Positions 21,014-30,048 are shown, numbered from the stretch's first letter. The stretch: DNA of 64,000 nt from Brachybacterium endophyticum (GCF_003130585.1 NZ_QFKX01000003.1:248001-312000); one strand, 5' to 3'. The notes: generated from the letters alone by a model not told the origin. Program-made: numbers and translations.

Positions 21014-21060
21014 GCGCCGGCCCCGGTCGCGGCTTCTGTGCCTGCGGCCGGGGCCGGCGC
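21014..21060. terminator. Terminator hairpin between convergent genes
   Basis: A 13-bp perfect stem (21014-21026 with 21048-21060), extendable inward by a G-T pair and three further pairs, starts nine bases after the FemAB-like gene. It can also serve the minus-strand ATP-grasp gene that ends at 21141. Confidence 0.65.
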
Positions 21061-21140
21061 ACGTTGTCATCCGGCCGTCCGGCCGCACCTCCCCGAGCGG
21101 GGCGGCCGGGGATCACGGCCACCGGCCACGCGGCCGCGGG

Positions 21141-22241
21141 TCACACGGCTGCGGTGACGGCGGGCTCGCCGGGAGAGAGTGCTGCAGCGCCGGGTGCGCC
21201 GGGGGCCGGGGTGGTGACCCGGACGCTCTCGTGCTTGGCCGAGACCACACCGGTCTCGTACTCCTGCCAGCTCGCACCCGGATCCAGACCGAAGGCCCGG
21301 GCGACGCAGTACCGGGGGACGTCGGCGCCGGCGAGGTGCACGAACGGGTAGCCGCCGCCGAAGCGCGGATTGATGTCGATGACGGAGACCGCCCCGTCCC
21401 CGTCCAGGAACATGTCGACGTCGATCAGCCCGGCGAGGTCAGCGGCCTCGGCGATCCTCCGCGCGGGATCGAGGAACGGCTCGGGCCCGACGGTGACGGC
21501 CTTGTCCGTCTCCCCGGCGCGCATCCGCAGCTTGCGCCGTGCGAGGACCCCGGAGAGCACCCCCGGGCTCGTCAGGTCCCCGACCAGGTCCACCCCGTGC
21601 TCCACTCCCGCCGCCTTCGGCTGGACGATGACGGCGTCCTCGGCGGTGATGGAGGACGAGGAGGTGGGGGCGGTGCGGGCGGCGGCCCGCACGGCGCTCT
21701 CCACCTGGGACGGCGGCACCACGGCGAGCCCGGAGGAACCGCTGCCCAGGCGGTGCTTGACCACGAGCTCCTCGGCGTCCCGCCGCAGGGCGTCGATGCC
21801 CTCCGTGTCCCCGCCGGCCACGGTGACCGGGGTGGGGACGCCGATCCTCGTCAGCAGCTGCGCCATCAGCAGCTTGTCCGCGCACGCCCGCTGCCAGGCG
21901 CGCGAGACGCCGGGGACCAGCACCCCGCGCTCCCGCATCGCCTGCGCGAGATCCGTGGTGACGTGGAGATGCATCAGCTCGTAGTCGTTCGCGGTGATGA
22001 ACAGGCCGGGGCGGAGCTCGTCCACCATGCCCAGCAGCTCGGGGCCGTACGCAGGGTCGTCGTACCGCGGGAGCATGCGTGCGAGGTCGCCGTAGGAGGC
22101 GGAGGCGCTGCTGGGGTCGTTCTCGGTCACCACCACGCGGCCCTCGAGGCCGAGGGAGGTGAAGGCGTCCCGGAACCAGTCGATGAGATAGAGGCGGCGC
22201 CCGGCCGATCCGATCACCACCGTGGGGGTCTGCTCCGTCAT
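21141..22241 (-). CDS. ATP-grasp ligase, first of two paralogues
   Basis: A 366-residue ATP-dependent carboxylate-amine ligase of the carbamoyl-phosphate-synthase-like ATP-grasp type. The N-terminal pre-ATP-grasp domain starts VVIGSAGRRLYLIDWFRDAF; the ATP-binding part includes ADKLLMAQLL, ELVVKHRLGSGSSGL and DVDMFLDGDGAVSVIDINPR with Asp, Glu-equivalent and Asn metal ligands, ending GGGYPF. It is clearly related to the gene at 24933-25961 (shared AGRR, NDYEL, IGVPTP, KHRxGSGSxGL, INPRxGGGYPFxHxAGAD). Its ATG overlaps the stop of the sugar transferase (ATGA). It likely joins an amino acid to a carboxyl or amine in the glycan pathway; substrates are unknown. The Ala/Pro-rich tail is probably disordered. 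Confidence 0.88.
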   Translation of the reverse strand: MTEQTPTVVIGSAGRRLYLIDWFRDAFTSLGLEGRVVVTENDPSSASASYGDLARMLPRYDDPAYGPELLGMVDELRPGLFITANDYELMHLHVTTDLAQAMRERGVLVPGVSRAWQRACADKLLMAQLLTRIGVPTPVTVAGGDTEGIDALRRDAEELVVKHRLGSGSSGLAVVPPSQVESAVRAAARTAPTSSSSITAEDAVIVQPKAAGVEHGVDLVGDLTSPGVLSGVLARRKLRMRAGETDKAVTVGPEPFLDPARRIAEAADLAGLIDVDMFLDGDGAVSVIDINPRFGGGYPFVHLAGADVPRYCVARAFGLDPGASWQEYETGVVSAKHESVRVTTPAPGAPGAAALSPGEPAVTAAV

Positions 22242-23329
22242 CTCTCCACCTTCCCGAGGGTCCTGACATCGATGGCGCGACCGTCCACGGCGACCCGCAG
22301 GAAGCCGAGCCGCGGCGGCAGCTGCGAGGGGACGGAGGAGCCCGTGCTCTCGTACTGCACCGTCTCCACGGCGTGCGCGCGGGCGATGCCGAGCATCATC
22401 TCCGCAGCGCGGGCGCGGATGAGCTCCGGGTCCGCGGCTCCCGGGAGCACGTCGATACCGAGGTCGGCCGTGGTCTCGCCGGTGCGCACGAGAGAGCACT
22501 CGGCGACCGCCGTGCCGGAGGGTCGATGAACGATCTCGAAGCGCAGCTCGCCCGCATCGGCGACCGGGCGTATCGCATGCTCCCCGATGCGACGCGGGCC
22601 GAAGAAGACGCTGTTCGTCACGTGTCCCTGCTCCGAGATGCCCTCGCTGCGCAGCACCTTCGGGACCGTCGCCATCAGGATCCGCAGGTCGAGAAGGGGG
22701 CCTCGCATGCGGATGTACTCGAGATCGAGATCGAACCTGTCGTCCCAGGACAGCGTGTTGCGGCCGGAGACCTGCGCGAGGCCGGTGAGCCCGGGCAGCA
22801 CGTCGAGCCGGTACGTCTGGTCCTCGCTGTAGCGCTCGAGGTACTCGGGCAGCAGGGGGCGGGGGCCGACCAGGCTCATGTCGCCGCGCACCACGTTCAG
22901 CAGGCCGGGCAGCTCGTCGAGACTGGTGGAACGCAGCCGGCGGCCGAACGGCGTCAGCCGGGCCTCGTCCGACAGCAGCCCGCGCGCGGCATCCGGTGGC
23001 CGCATCGTGCGGAACTTCAGGGCCTCGAAGACCTCCCCGTCCAGGCCGAGTCGCCGCTGATGGAAGAAGATGCCGCCTGCGCCCAGCCGCAGGCGCACGA
23101 GACCGGCGATGGTGAGCAGCAGGGGGGACAGCGCGAGCAGCGCCGTGCCGGCGACCAGTGCGTCGGCGAGCCGCTTCATGCGGTCGTACCAGGGCGAGAA
23201 GGGGATCGGGATTGCTCCGGACGGGCGCGCGCTCCATGGGTGCGCGCTCGGCACGCCGGGCGCGATGGTGGGCGTGGGCTCGGGCGTGAGAGAGGGGACG
23301 GGGCCGACGTGAGGAGGTGAGGTGACCAT
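22238..23329 (-). CDS. Initiating sugar-phosphate transferase with C-terminal GNAT-like domain
   Basis: A 363-residue fusion. Residues about 45-255 are a PglC/WcaJ-type polyprenyl-phosphate sugar-1-phosphate transferase: one N-terminal hydrophobic hairpin, then FHQRRLGLDGEVFEALKFRT, the catalytic-region LSPDE-equivalent STSLDELPGLLNVVRGDMS, VGPRPLL and PGLTGLAQVSGRN. This enzyme starts repeat-unit assembly on undecaprenyl phosphate at the inner face of the membrane. Residues about 260-363 (from FGPRRIGEHAIRPV) look like a diverged acetyltransferase of the GNAT fold, which minimal PglC lacks. In two-enzyme pathways, acetylation of the amino sugar occurs just before transfer, so a fusion would make sense, but the domain call is tentative. 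The promoter faces the decarboxylase gene. Confidence 0.87.
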   Translation of the reverse strand: MVTSPPHVGPVPSLTPEPTPTIAPGVPSAHPWSARPSGAIPIPFSPWYDRMKRLADALVAGTALLALSPLLLTIAGLVRLRLGAGGIFFHQRRLGLDGEVFEALKFRTMRPPDAARGLLSDEARLTPFGRRLRSTSLDELPGLLNVVRGDMSLVGPRPLLPEYLERYSEDQTYRLDVLPGLTGLAQVSGRNTLSWDDRFDLDLEYIRMRGPLLDLRILMATVPKVLRSEGISEQGHVTNSVFFGPRRIGEHAIRPVADAGELRFEIVHRPSGTAVAECSLVRTGETTADLGIDVLPGAADPELIRARAAEMMLGIARAHAVETVQYESTGSSVPSQLPPRLGFLRVAVDGRAIDVRTLGKVER

Positions 23330-23459
23330 GAGCGCGCTGACCCCTTCCGGGTGATCGATGGTGCGGTGACGACGTGCTTCGGCCGGGCCCGTACGGAGCA
23401 CGGGGAGCGGAGCACGAACCCGCGAGATGCGAGGGTTGCGTACTTCGTCCATTTTGACC

Positions 23460-23465
23460 AGTATA
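23460..23465 (-). promoter_or_regulatory. -10 box in the divergent promoter region
   Basis: TATACT on the minus strand is the best -10 match in the 270-bp gap between the sugar transferase and the decarboxylase, giving a leader of about 120 bases for the transferase. A plus-strand TTGCGT (23436-23441) followed after 17 bases by CAGTAT overlaps it, so the two promoters may compete. The patch is AT-rich relative to its surroundings. Confidence 0.4.
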
Positions 23466-23599
23466 GGGTGGAGATGTCCCCTTCGGAACAAGGTGGCACC
23501 GATACACAGGATCAACGACGACGAGGCGGTGGAGTCGGCGGCGGGCGGCACGATCCGCGCTCGGCGGCCGGTCCGCACCCGCGAACGAGGGGTTGTTCG

Positions 23600-24949
23600 A
23601 TGGTGGACACGACGACACGGGCGGAGCTGGCGCCGACCACGCCGGTGTTCGTGATCGACAGACGGTTGCTCGAGACCTTCGTCGGGCGTTTCCGGCGAGC
23701 TCTGGATGCGCAGTGGCCAGGAGCGATCCTGTCCTACTCGTTCAAGACCAACTCGCTGCCCTGGTTGCTCGCGCACATGCGCCGAGAGGGGGTGTGGGCG
23801 GAGGTCGTCTCCGACGCCGAGTACGACCTCGCGCTCGCGCTCGGCTACGACCCGGCCCGCATCGTCTTCAACGGCCCGGTCAAGAGCCGCGACCGACTCC
23901 GCTTCGCCCTGCGCGCCGGATCGGTCGTCAACCTCGACTCCAAGCGTGAGATCGAGTACGCCGCCGAACTCGCGCGGGAGGAGCCGTCCCGATCGGTCGC
24001 GGTAGGACTGCGCGTGAACTGGGATCTGGAGGCGCGCTGCCCCGGGGAGAGCACGACGGGGAGCGAGGGGAGTCGCTTCGGCTTCGACGTGGACAACGGC
24101 GATCTCGACCGGGTGATCCGGACGCTGACGGACGCGGGCGCCCGCGTCGTCGGCCTGCACATGCACCGCAACTCCTCGACGCAGAGCCTCGACGTCTACC
24201 GTGCTGCCGCCACCGTGGCCGCCGAGATCATCGCCTCGCGCCGGCTCGAGCTGGACTGGGTGGACATCGGGGGCGGGTTCTTCGGCAGCCTCGAGGGGCG
24301 CCCGACGTTCGAGGACTACGTGCGCGTCATCCGGGAGACGCTCGAACCCGTGGTCGACGTGCAGCGCACGCGCCTGGTCGTCGAGCCCGGTGGGTCCCTG
24401 ATCGCCCTCCCCGTCGAGTTCCACGCGAGCGTGCTCGACGTGAAGGACGTGGGCCCCCGCCGGCACGTGGTCACCGATGCGAGCCGCACCGACATCGATC
24501 CGCTGTTCCGGCGTCGCCGCCCCTTCGCGATCTCCACGGACGCCACCTCCGAGGTGGAGCTGCCCGAGCAGATCATCGACGGGTTCACCTGCATGGAGGA
24601 CGATCGGCTGACGCGTCTGCACGACGCCCGCGAGCTCGCCGTCGGCGACCGGCTCGTGTTCGCCGGGGTCGGTGCGTACACCATGAGCTACCAGTCCACG
24701 TTCATCGAGTTCCCTCCCGCCGTCTACGTGCGTGACGGGCAGACGTTCACGCAGGTGCGCAGGCGCTGGGGTGCCGCGGACTACCTGCGCGGGAACGACT
24801 GGGAGACCGAGGCCCGCGAGGACCGGGAGAGCATCCCGACCGCAGCAGGCATGGAAGGGGCCGCCGGGGCGGCAGCGACCGCAGGCACCGCCGCGACGCC
24901 GTCCGAGGACAGGGCCGATTCGGTCCGCACGGTCAGCGCGGCGCGCTGA
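23600..24949 (+). CDS. Fold-III PLP-dependent decarboxylase (DAP/ornithine decarboxylase-like)
   Basis: A 449-residue enzyme of the diaminopimelate/ornithine decarboxylase superfamily. The alpha/beta barrel has the Schiff-base Lys (about residue 48) in LSYSFKTNSLP, the HMHRNSST motif, and the phosphate-binding WVDIGGGFFG; the C-terminal beta domain has CMEDDRL and GAYTMSYQS, which contribute the active site across the dimer. Housekeeping LysA is usually encoded with argS or hom, so this copy in a glycan locus is probably specialised, like SbnH or PvsE that decarboxylate carrier-linked or ligated amino acids. Together with the flanking ATP-grasp genes it may make an amine decoration. The last 17 bases overlap the convergent ATP-grasp gene. 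The C-terminal tail is Ala/Thr-rich. Confidence 0.88.
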   Translation: MVDTTTRAELAPTTPVFVIDRRLLETFVGRFRRALDAQWPGAILSYSFKTNSLPWLLAHMRREGVWAEVVSDAEYDLALALGYDPARIVFNGPVKSRDRLRFALRAGSVVNLDSKREIEYAAELAREEPSRSVAVGLRVNWDLEARCPGESTTGSEGSRFGFDVDNGDLDRVIRTLTDAGARVVGLHMHRNSSTQSLDVYRAAATVAAEIIASRRLELDWVDIGGGFFGSLEGRPTFEDYVRVIRETLEPVVDVQRTRLVVEPGGSLIALPVEFHASVLDVKDVGPRRHVVTDASRTDIDPLFRRRRPFAISTDATSEVELPEQIIDGFTCMEDDRLTRLHDARELAVGDRLVFAGVGAYTMSYQSTFIEFPPAVYVRDGQTFTQVRRRWGAADYLRGNDWETEAREDRESIPTAAGMEGAAGAAATAGTAATPSEDRADSVRTVSAAR

Positions 24950-25961
24950 CCACCGTGAACTCCTCCCGGCGGGCCGTGGTCACGCCGGCCTGGTAGCGCA
25001 GGAGCGAGGGGTCCGCGGCGAGGCCCGCGGCCGAGCGCACGAGCGCGCCGGGAAGATCGGCGCCCGCGCGGTGGCAGAACGGGTAGCCACCGCCCAGGCG
25101 CGGGTTGATGTCGATGACCAGCGGCTCGCCCGCGGCGGTCTCGCGCAGATCGACGTCGATGGCCCCGGAGGGGCGCAGCAGCTCTCCGATCGCGCCGATC
25201 ACACCGCGGAACCGTTCCGGGTCCACGGTCGTGGCGACGTCGGTGTCGCCCCCGCGCATCACGTCCTTGCGCCGCGCGAGCACACCCAGGAGATCACTCC
25301 GTCCGTCGACGTCGAAGACGCCGTCCACGCCGTACTCGGATCCGGGGAGGGCCTCCTGGACCACGACGGCCGAGAGGTCGCCGGTCGCGGGGAGCCCGTC
25401 GGCCCCCAGGGCGGTGCGGGCGGACTCCTCCACCGCCGCGGCGAGATCCGCCGGGGACGCGAGCTGCAGTCCCGTGGATCCGCTGCCGAAGCGGTGCTTG
25501 ATGACGAAACGGTCCTCGGGACCGGACGAGCTCCGCAGGGAGGCGATCTCGCTGCCCAGCACGGTCGGCGGCGTCGGGATGCCGTGCTCGGCGAGCGTGG
25601 CGGCCATCCGGTGCTTGTCCAGCACGATGGGCTGGACCCGGGGGTCGAGCACGGCGACCCGACACCCGAGCTCCCTGATGCGCCCGGCGAGCTCTCCCGA
25701 GAGGATCTGCAGCTCGTAGTCGTTCAGCGAGACGAACAGCTCGGGGCGTTCGCGGGTGCACCACTCCAGCAGCGCGTCCGGGTACTCGGGGCTGTTGTAC
25801 GCCGGCATCGCCGCGACCCTGTCCGCGATGCCCACGCTGGGGCTCAGCGAGCGGTACTCCATGGCGATGACCTCGCCCCTCACGCCCTGGGAGGACAGCG
25901 CGTGGCGGAACCATTCCAGGTAGTGCGCACGACGACCTGCGGATGCGATGACGATCTTCAT
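24933..25961 (-). CDS. ATP-grasp ligase, second paralogue
   Basis: A 342-residue ATP-grasp ligase homologous to the one at 21141-22241. It starts KIVIASAGRRAHYLEWFRHA and shares LNDYELQ, LDKHRMAATL, HGIPTPPTV, FVIKHRFGSGSTGLQ and VIDINPRLGGGYPF, so all ATP and metal ligands appear intact. Divergence is highest in the specificity region between residues 35 and 110, suggesting a different acceptor. Its ATG overlaps the flippase stop (ATGA), and its end overlaps the decarboxylase gene by 17 bases. The two copies flank the decarboxylase in a symmetrical arrangement. It likely forms an amide or peptide bond in modification of the glycan unit; substrate unknown. Confidence 0.88.
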   Translation of the reverse strand: MKIVIASAGRRAHYLEWFRHALSSQGVRGEVIAMEYRSLSPSVGIADRVAAMPAYNSPEYPDALLEWCTRERPELFVSLNDYELQILSGELAGRIRELGCRVAVLDPRVQPIVLDKHRMAATLAEHGIPTPPTVLGSEIASLRSSSGPEDRFVIKHRFGSGSTGLQLASPADLAAAVEESARTALGADGLPATGDLSAVVVQEALPGSEYGVDGVFDVDGRSDLLGVLARRKDVMRGGDTDVATTVDPERFRGVIGAIGELLRPSGAIDVDLRETAAGEPLVIDINPRLGGGYPFCHRAGADLPGALVRSAAGLAADPSLLRYQAGVTTARREEFTVVSAPR

Positions 25962-27211
25962 GCGGTGTGACCTCCGGATCGTTGTGAGGCGGTGTGACCG
26001 GCCCCTGGGGTGGGCGGGAAGGGACGGGATGGATCGCTCGGCTCCGCACTCGTCGCTCTGCGCCGGTCCGTGCGCGAGGGGATCCAGAGAGGTGCTGCGA
26101 TCAGTTCGGCGAGCGCGGCGAACCAGATCACGGACGCGGTGCCGACGGTGAGCACACCACCGACGGTGATGACGATGATGATGACGGTGTGGAGGATGCG
26201 GCGCACGATCAGGCGCCGACCGGAGAACCCTCCGCGCCCTGCGAACTGGATGAAGGAGGGCATCGACGTCGTCCAGACCCACGCACCGACGGCAAGGGCG
26301 TGAGGTGCCATCTGGACGATGATCGTGTCAGGTCCGAGCACGCTCCACCGGCCGAGGACCGCCAGTCCCGCCGCGACACAGGCTCCCTCCACGGCGCCGA
26401 TCGCGCTGATGATCAGCAGTGTGCGCATCGTGCCGCCAATCGCTCCGCTGATGATCCTGGCTCGGAGCATGTCGACGACGAGCCGGACGGGGTAGGTCAA
26501 GGAGCTGGCTGCGCGATGCAGGGCGAGGGCGAGCACGCCGCCGAAGATCCCGACCAGATACGGGGTTCCGACGGACTCGGTGGTCTTGATCGCCGATTCG
26601 CCGGTGAGCAGCACGATGTCGCGCTTGTTGGTGCGGACCCACGCTCGGGTCGAGCTGAGGCTGGCGCGGGGAGCGACGGCGAGGACGAGGCTCGCGACCA
26701 GTGCGGACACCGCCCAGCACAGGAGCGCGGTGAGCGGGGAGTATGCGTCTGCGACGAGGAGGAGGACGGCGACGACGGCGGAGGTCGCTGCCCCGGTGAC
26801 ATCGGCGATGCCGCATCGACGCATCCTTCCCGCCGCGATCATCCGGTACCCCACCCCACTGCGGTAGACCGCCAGCGCTGTCGCCGCCGCTGCGGCGAGT
26901 CCCAGGGTGAGGGAAGCGGTGCTGACCCCGACGACCACGCCCACCAGGGCGCCGCTGGCGGTCGCCATGCTCGTGAGCGCCGCCTGGAACATGTGCACGA
27001 GGCCCGGCGTGGGATCGATGCGGCGCAGGATGCGGGCCCAGACGTCGCTGATCGTCGCGTAGGTGATGGCGACGGAGGCCGCGAACCCGAGATACACGGC
27101 GGAGTAGAGCGCGTAGCCGGAGACCGAGAGCGTCAGCATCGGCACGAGCTGGATCACCGCGATGCTCGCGATCTGTCCGGCCATCAGCCAGAGGTAGGAG
27201 AGCCCCCTCAT
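25958..27211 (-). CDS. Wzx-type polysaccharide flippase (MOP superfamily)
   Basis: A 417-residue membrane protein with about twelve hydrophobic segments beginning LSYLWLMAGQIASIAVIQLVP. Length, topology, the positively charged loops between helices and location between a glycosyltransferase and pathway enzymes fit a lipid-linked oligosaccharide flippase, although no short motif is diagnostic for this family. It would move the undecaprenyl-linked repeat unit across the membrane. The Arg/Ser/Pro-rich C-terminal tail is cytoplasmic. ATGA overlaps couple it to the glycosyltransferase upstream and the ATP-grasp gene downstream. Confidence 0.8.
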   Translation of the reverse strand: MRGLSYLWLMAGQIASIAVIQLVPMLTLSVSGYALYSAVYLGFAASVAITYATISDVWARILRRIDPTPGLVHMFQAALTSMATASGALVGVVVGVSTASLTLGLAAAAATALAVYRSGVGYRMIAAGRMRRCGIADVTGAATSAVVAVLLLVADAYSPLTALLCWAVSALVASLVLAVAPRASLSSTRAWVRTNKRDIVLLTGESAIKTTESVGTPYLVGIFGGVLALALHRAASSLTYPVRLVVDMLRARIISGAIGGTMRTLLIISAIGAVEGACVAAGLAVLGRWSVLGPDTIIVQMAPHALAVGAWVWTTSMPSFIQFAGRGGFSGRRLIVRRILHTVIIIVITVGGVLTVGTASVIWFAALAELIAAPLWIPSRTDRRRATSAEPSDPSRPFPPTPGAGHTASQRSGGHTA

Positions 27212-28356
27212 CTGGCTCTCCGCGCGACGTCGCGGTAGAAGGCGAGGAACTGCTCCCGCACGAGCGGCCTGTCGAACTCGGCCAGCACGCGGCGTCGTCC
27301 CTCGGCGCCGAGCTCCGCCCGCAGCCGGGCATCCCCGAGGAGACGGTCCAGGCAGCGGGCGAGCGACCTGCTGTCGTGGGCGGGGAACAGGAGTCCCGTG
27401 CGGTCGTGGACGACGGCGTCGCGGATCCCCGGGATGTCGCTCCCCGCCGTCGCCACCCCCATCGAGGAGGCCTCGAGCAACGTCTGCCCGAACCCTTCGC
27501 GGTACGAGGGCAGGACGAGCACGTCCATGGAGGCGAGGAATGGGCGCACGTCGGCCCGGAAGCCGGTGATGTGCACGCGAGGATCCTCTTCGAGCGTCTC
27601 CATCACCCGGGGGTCGACCGGGTCCGTCTCCTCCGGGGCGCCGACGAGCAGGAGGTGGGCATCGGGATGGATGTCGCGGATCTCCTGCCACGCATCCGCG
27701 AGTTCCGCGATCCCCTTGTCCCTGACGACCCGACCCACGAAGCCGATCACGGTGGCGCTCGCGGGGATCTCCAGCTCGTGGCGCGTCGTCGCGACCGTCC
27801 CGGCGAAGCGCGATGCGTCGAAGGCCGCGGTGTCGACGCCGTTGATCGTGCCTGCTCCGATCACCCTGCCCTTGCCCGGGCAGATGATGTGCTCCGCCTC
27901 GGCGTACTCCAGAGCGGACGGGCTCACGCAGAGGACCGCGTGCGCGCTCGCGCACGCGACCCGCTCGGCCGTCTTGAGCAGGACCCTCTGTGCGCCGGTG
28001 GCGGTGGCGAACCGGAGACCGTGGATCTGGTAGACGCACACGGGAACGCGAGCGATCCTCCCCGCGAGCGTGACGAGCAGCCCCGCCTTGGGGGTGTGCG
28101 CGTGCAGGATCTCGGGTCTCTCCTTCTTGAGCACCCTGACCAGGCGGGCGAGCGCGACCACGTCGGCCGCCGGCGAGATGGCGCGTTTCATGTCCACGGA
28201 GATCGCTCGCGCCCCTTCGGATGCGGCGATCTCCTCGAGCTCGGCCGCGGGGGACGAGAGCAGCACGACCTGCGTCCCCTCCTCGCCCAGGTGCTTCGCG
28301 TGGCCCTCGAGGAAGCGCAGCGTGGAGGGGACGGTCGTGGCATGCAGGAGCTTCAT
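27208..28356 (-). CDS. GT4-family glycosyltransferase
   Basis: A GT-B glycosyltransferase of 382 residues with an N-terminal acceptor domain (KLLHATTVPSTLRFLEGHAK, then HAHTPKAGLL and YQIHGLRF) and a C-terminal nucleotide-sugar domain (VIGFVGRVVRDKGI, then SYREGFGQTLLEASSMG). The E(x7)E-type retaining motif is seen as EGFGQTLLE. This pattern resembles PglA/CapM proteins that add the second sugar to the lipid-linked diamino sugar. It is the only clear glycosyltransferase besides the initiating enzyme in the window, so the repeat unit is short or other enzymes act in trans. First gene of a minus-strand operon with the flippase and ATP-grasp gene. Confidence 0.92.
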   Translation of the reverse strand: MKLLHATTVPSTLRFLEGHAKHLGEEGTQVVLLSSPAAELEEIAASEGARAISVDMKRAISPAADVVALARLVRVLKKERPEILHAHTPKAGLLVTLAGRIARVPVCVYQIHGLRFATATGAQRVLLKTAERVACASAHAVLCVSPSALEYAEAEHIICPGKGRVIGAGTINGVDTAAFDASRFAGTVATTRHELEIPASATVIGFVGRVVRDKGIAELADAWQEIRDIHPDAHLLLVGAPEETDPVDPRVMETLEEDPRVHITGFRADVRPFLASMDVLVLPSYREGFGQTLLEASSMGVATAGSDIPGIRDAVVHDRTGLLFPAHDSRSLARCLDRLLGDARLRAELGAEGRRRVLAEFDRPLVREQFLAFYRDVARRAR

Positions 28357-28408
28357 GTCGGGGTCCTGTCGTCGTGAGGGTCGGTCGTCGCCGGTGACGC
28401 CGTGTCCG

Positions 28409-28436
28409 ATTATGTATGAATGTCCCGGATGTCAGA
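28409..28436 (-). promoter_or_regulatory. Promoter of the GT4-flippase-ATP-grasp operon
   Basis: On the minus strand TCTGAC (28436-28431) and CATAAT (28414-28409) are separated by 16 bases in an AT-rich patch, about 50 bases before the ATG. A plus-strand TACCCT at 28446-28451 may serve the divergent kinase gene. Confidence 0.45.
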
Positions 28437-28634
28437 TTTTGAGTGTACCCTACGGTAACGCGCCTCCAGGAACGACCGAGGTGCGACGTAGTCCGCGGCA
28501 CGATGCGCGCGGGACGAAGATCGAGGGTCGGTGGGACGTTGGGGGATGTGCGCGATGAACGAGCCGTGCAGACAGTGCCGAAGGGGAGCGCCCGTGCGCC
28601 CCGGCAGGTCGTCATCGGGAAGCGGGCGCGAAGG

Positions 28635-30035
28635 ATGACGGCGCCCGCGCAGACAGTCGTCCCGCATGCCGTGCGAGCGGAGGAGCGCACGCACGGCGAC
28701 CACCATCTCGTGCGCGAACTGCGCACACGGTGGCGGTTCATAGCGCTGGTGACCCTGGTCGCGCTGCTCCTGGGGGTCGCTGCATCGCTGCTGCTCCCCA
28801 AGCAGTACGACGCGGAGACGCAGCTCCTGGTCTCGGTCAGCTCCGCCGACGACGCCGTGGCTCTGAGCCAGGGCAGCGATTTCTCCGAGCAGCGGGTGCA
28901 GACCTACATGAGCGTGGCGACCAGCCGGCCCGTCATGGAGAAGGTGATCGAGGACCTCGGGCTCCACACGACGCCGAACGAGCTGGCGGAGAAGGTCACG
29001 GCCGAAGCCGTTCCGGAGACCGTGCTGCTGACGATCACGGCTCGCGACACGGATCCGGACCTGGCCGCGGAGATCGCGAACTCGACCGCTGAGAACCTCA
29101 TGGCGGAGATCGGCTCCCTCGAGAAGGGGGACGGGGAGAACTCGACCCCTGTCAGGACCGTGGTCGTCGAGAACGCGATCGCACCGACGACAGCGTCCTC
29201 CCCCTCGGTGCTCCGCAACGGCCTCCTCGCGATGATCGGTGGCTGCGCGCTGGCGATCATGTACGTGTACCTGCGGTCGATCCTGGACACCAAGGTGCGT
29301 TCCGCCGACGCGCTCGCCGAGGGGACGCCCCAGATCCCGATGCTGGCGAGGATCCCGCGGGACCCGGGGCGGGCCAGCGATCCGGCCGTGATCTCGGGAC
29401 ACGGGGCCTTCACCACCTCCGAGGCGTATCGCATGCTCCGGACCCGCCTGAGGTACGCGAACATCGACGGAAGCGTCAGCTCGATCATGGTCACGTCGGT
29501 CGCGGAGGGCGAGGGAAAATCCTCCGTGGCGAGCCTGTTGGCGGCCGCGCTCGCGGACAGCGGGGTAAACGTGCTCCTCATCGATGCCGATCTGCGGCGC
29601 CCCAGCATCGCCGAGAAGTTCGGGCTCGAAGGGGACGCCGGGCTGACGGCAGTGCTCACGCGTCAGGCGTCGTTCCGCGACGTCGTCCAGGAATCGCCGA
29701 CCACCGGCGTCCAGGTGATGACGGCCGGCGTGGAGTCCCCCAATCCGGCTGAGCTCCTCGAGTCGCAGACCATGCGCGATCTGCTGAGCGAGCTCTCGGA
29801 AGAGTACGACCTGGTCATCATCGACACCCCGCCCGTGATGGCGACGGCCGACACGCTCTCGGTGGCCGCCGTGGCGGACGAGGTGCTGCTCGTGGTGCGC
29901 ACCGACGGGAAGGTGACTCGGCGCGCGGTGCTGCGGGCGGTCGACAGCCTCACCTTCGTCGGCGCCCGTCTGCTCGGAACTGTCGCCACCTTCTCGAAGG
30001 TCGACAGGTCCCAGGCGTCGAGCTACTACTACTGA
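28635..30035 (+). CDS. Wzc-like chain-length regulator and tyrosine autokinase
   Basis: A 466-residue fusion of a Wzz domain and a BY-kinase. A first membrane helix (RFIALVTLVALLLGV) and a second (LLAMIGGCALAIMYVYL) bracket a small outside domain with PKQYDAETQLLVS. The cytoplasmic kinase has Walker A (VAEGEGKSS), Walker A' (LLIDADLRRPS) and Walker B (LVIIDTPP), and ends in a Tyr-Tyr-Tyr cluster, the autophosphorylation tail. It controls polymer length and export together with the phosphatase encoded next. The start is uncertain: ATG 28635 sits directly after AAGG with GGGAAG further upstream; in-frame GTG codons at about 28545 and 28569 are alternatives. Actinobacterial BY-kinases are usually fused in this way. 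Confidence 0.9.
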   Translation: MTAPAQTVVPHAVRAEERTHGDHHLVRELRTRWRFIALVTLVALLLGVAASLLLPKQYDAETQLLVSVSSADDAVALSQGSDFSEQRVQTYMSVATSRPVMEKVIEDLGLHTTPNELAEKVTAEAVPETVLLTITARDTDPDLAAEIANSTAENLMAEIGSLEKGDGENSTPVRTVVVENAIAPTTASSPSVLRNGLLAMIGGCALAIMYVYLRSILDTKVRSADALAEGTPQIPMLARIPRDPGRASDPAVISGHGAFTTSEAYRMLRTRLRYANIDGSVSSIMVTSVAEGEGKSSVASLLAAALADSGVNVLLIDADLRRPSIAEKFGLEGDAGLTAVLTRQASFRDVVQESPTTGVQVMTAGVESPNPAELLESQTMRDLLSELSEEYDLVIIDTPPVMATADTLSVAAVADEVLLVVRTDGKVTRRAVLRAVDSLTFVGARLLGTVATFSKVDRSQASSYYY

Positions 30036-30048
30036 GTCCGGGCTTCGC

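Noticed and set aside
23600..24949. Housekeeping diaminopimelate decarboxylase (lysA)
   Set aside because: The fold is the same, but the position inside a glycan locus and between two ATP-grasp genes, without argS, hom or thrC nearby, makes a specialised role more likely.
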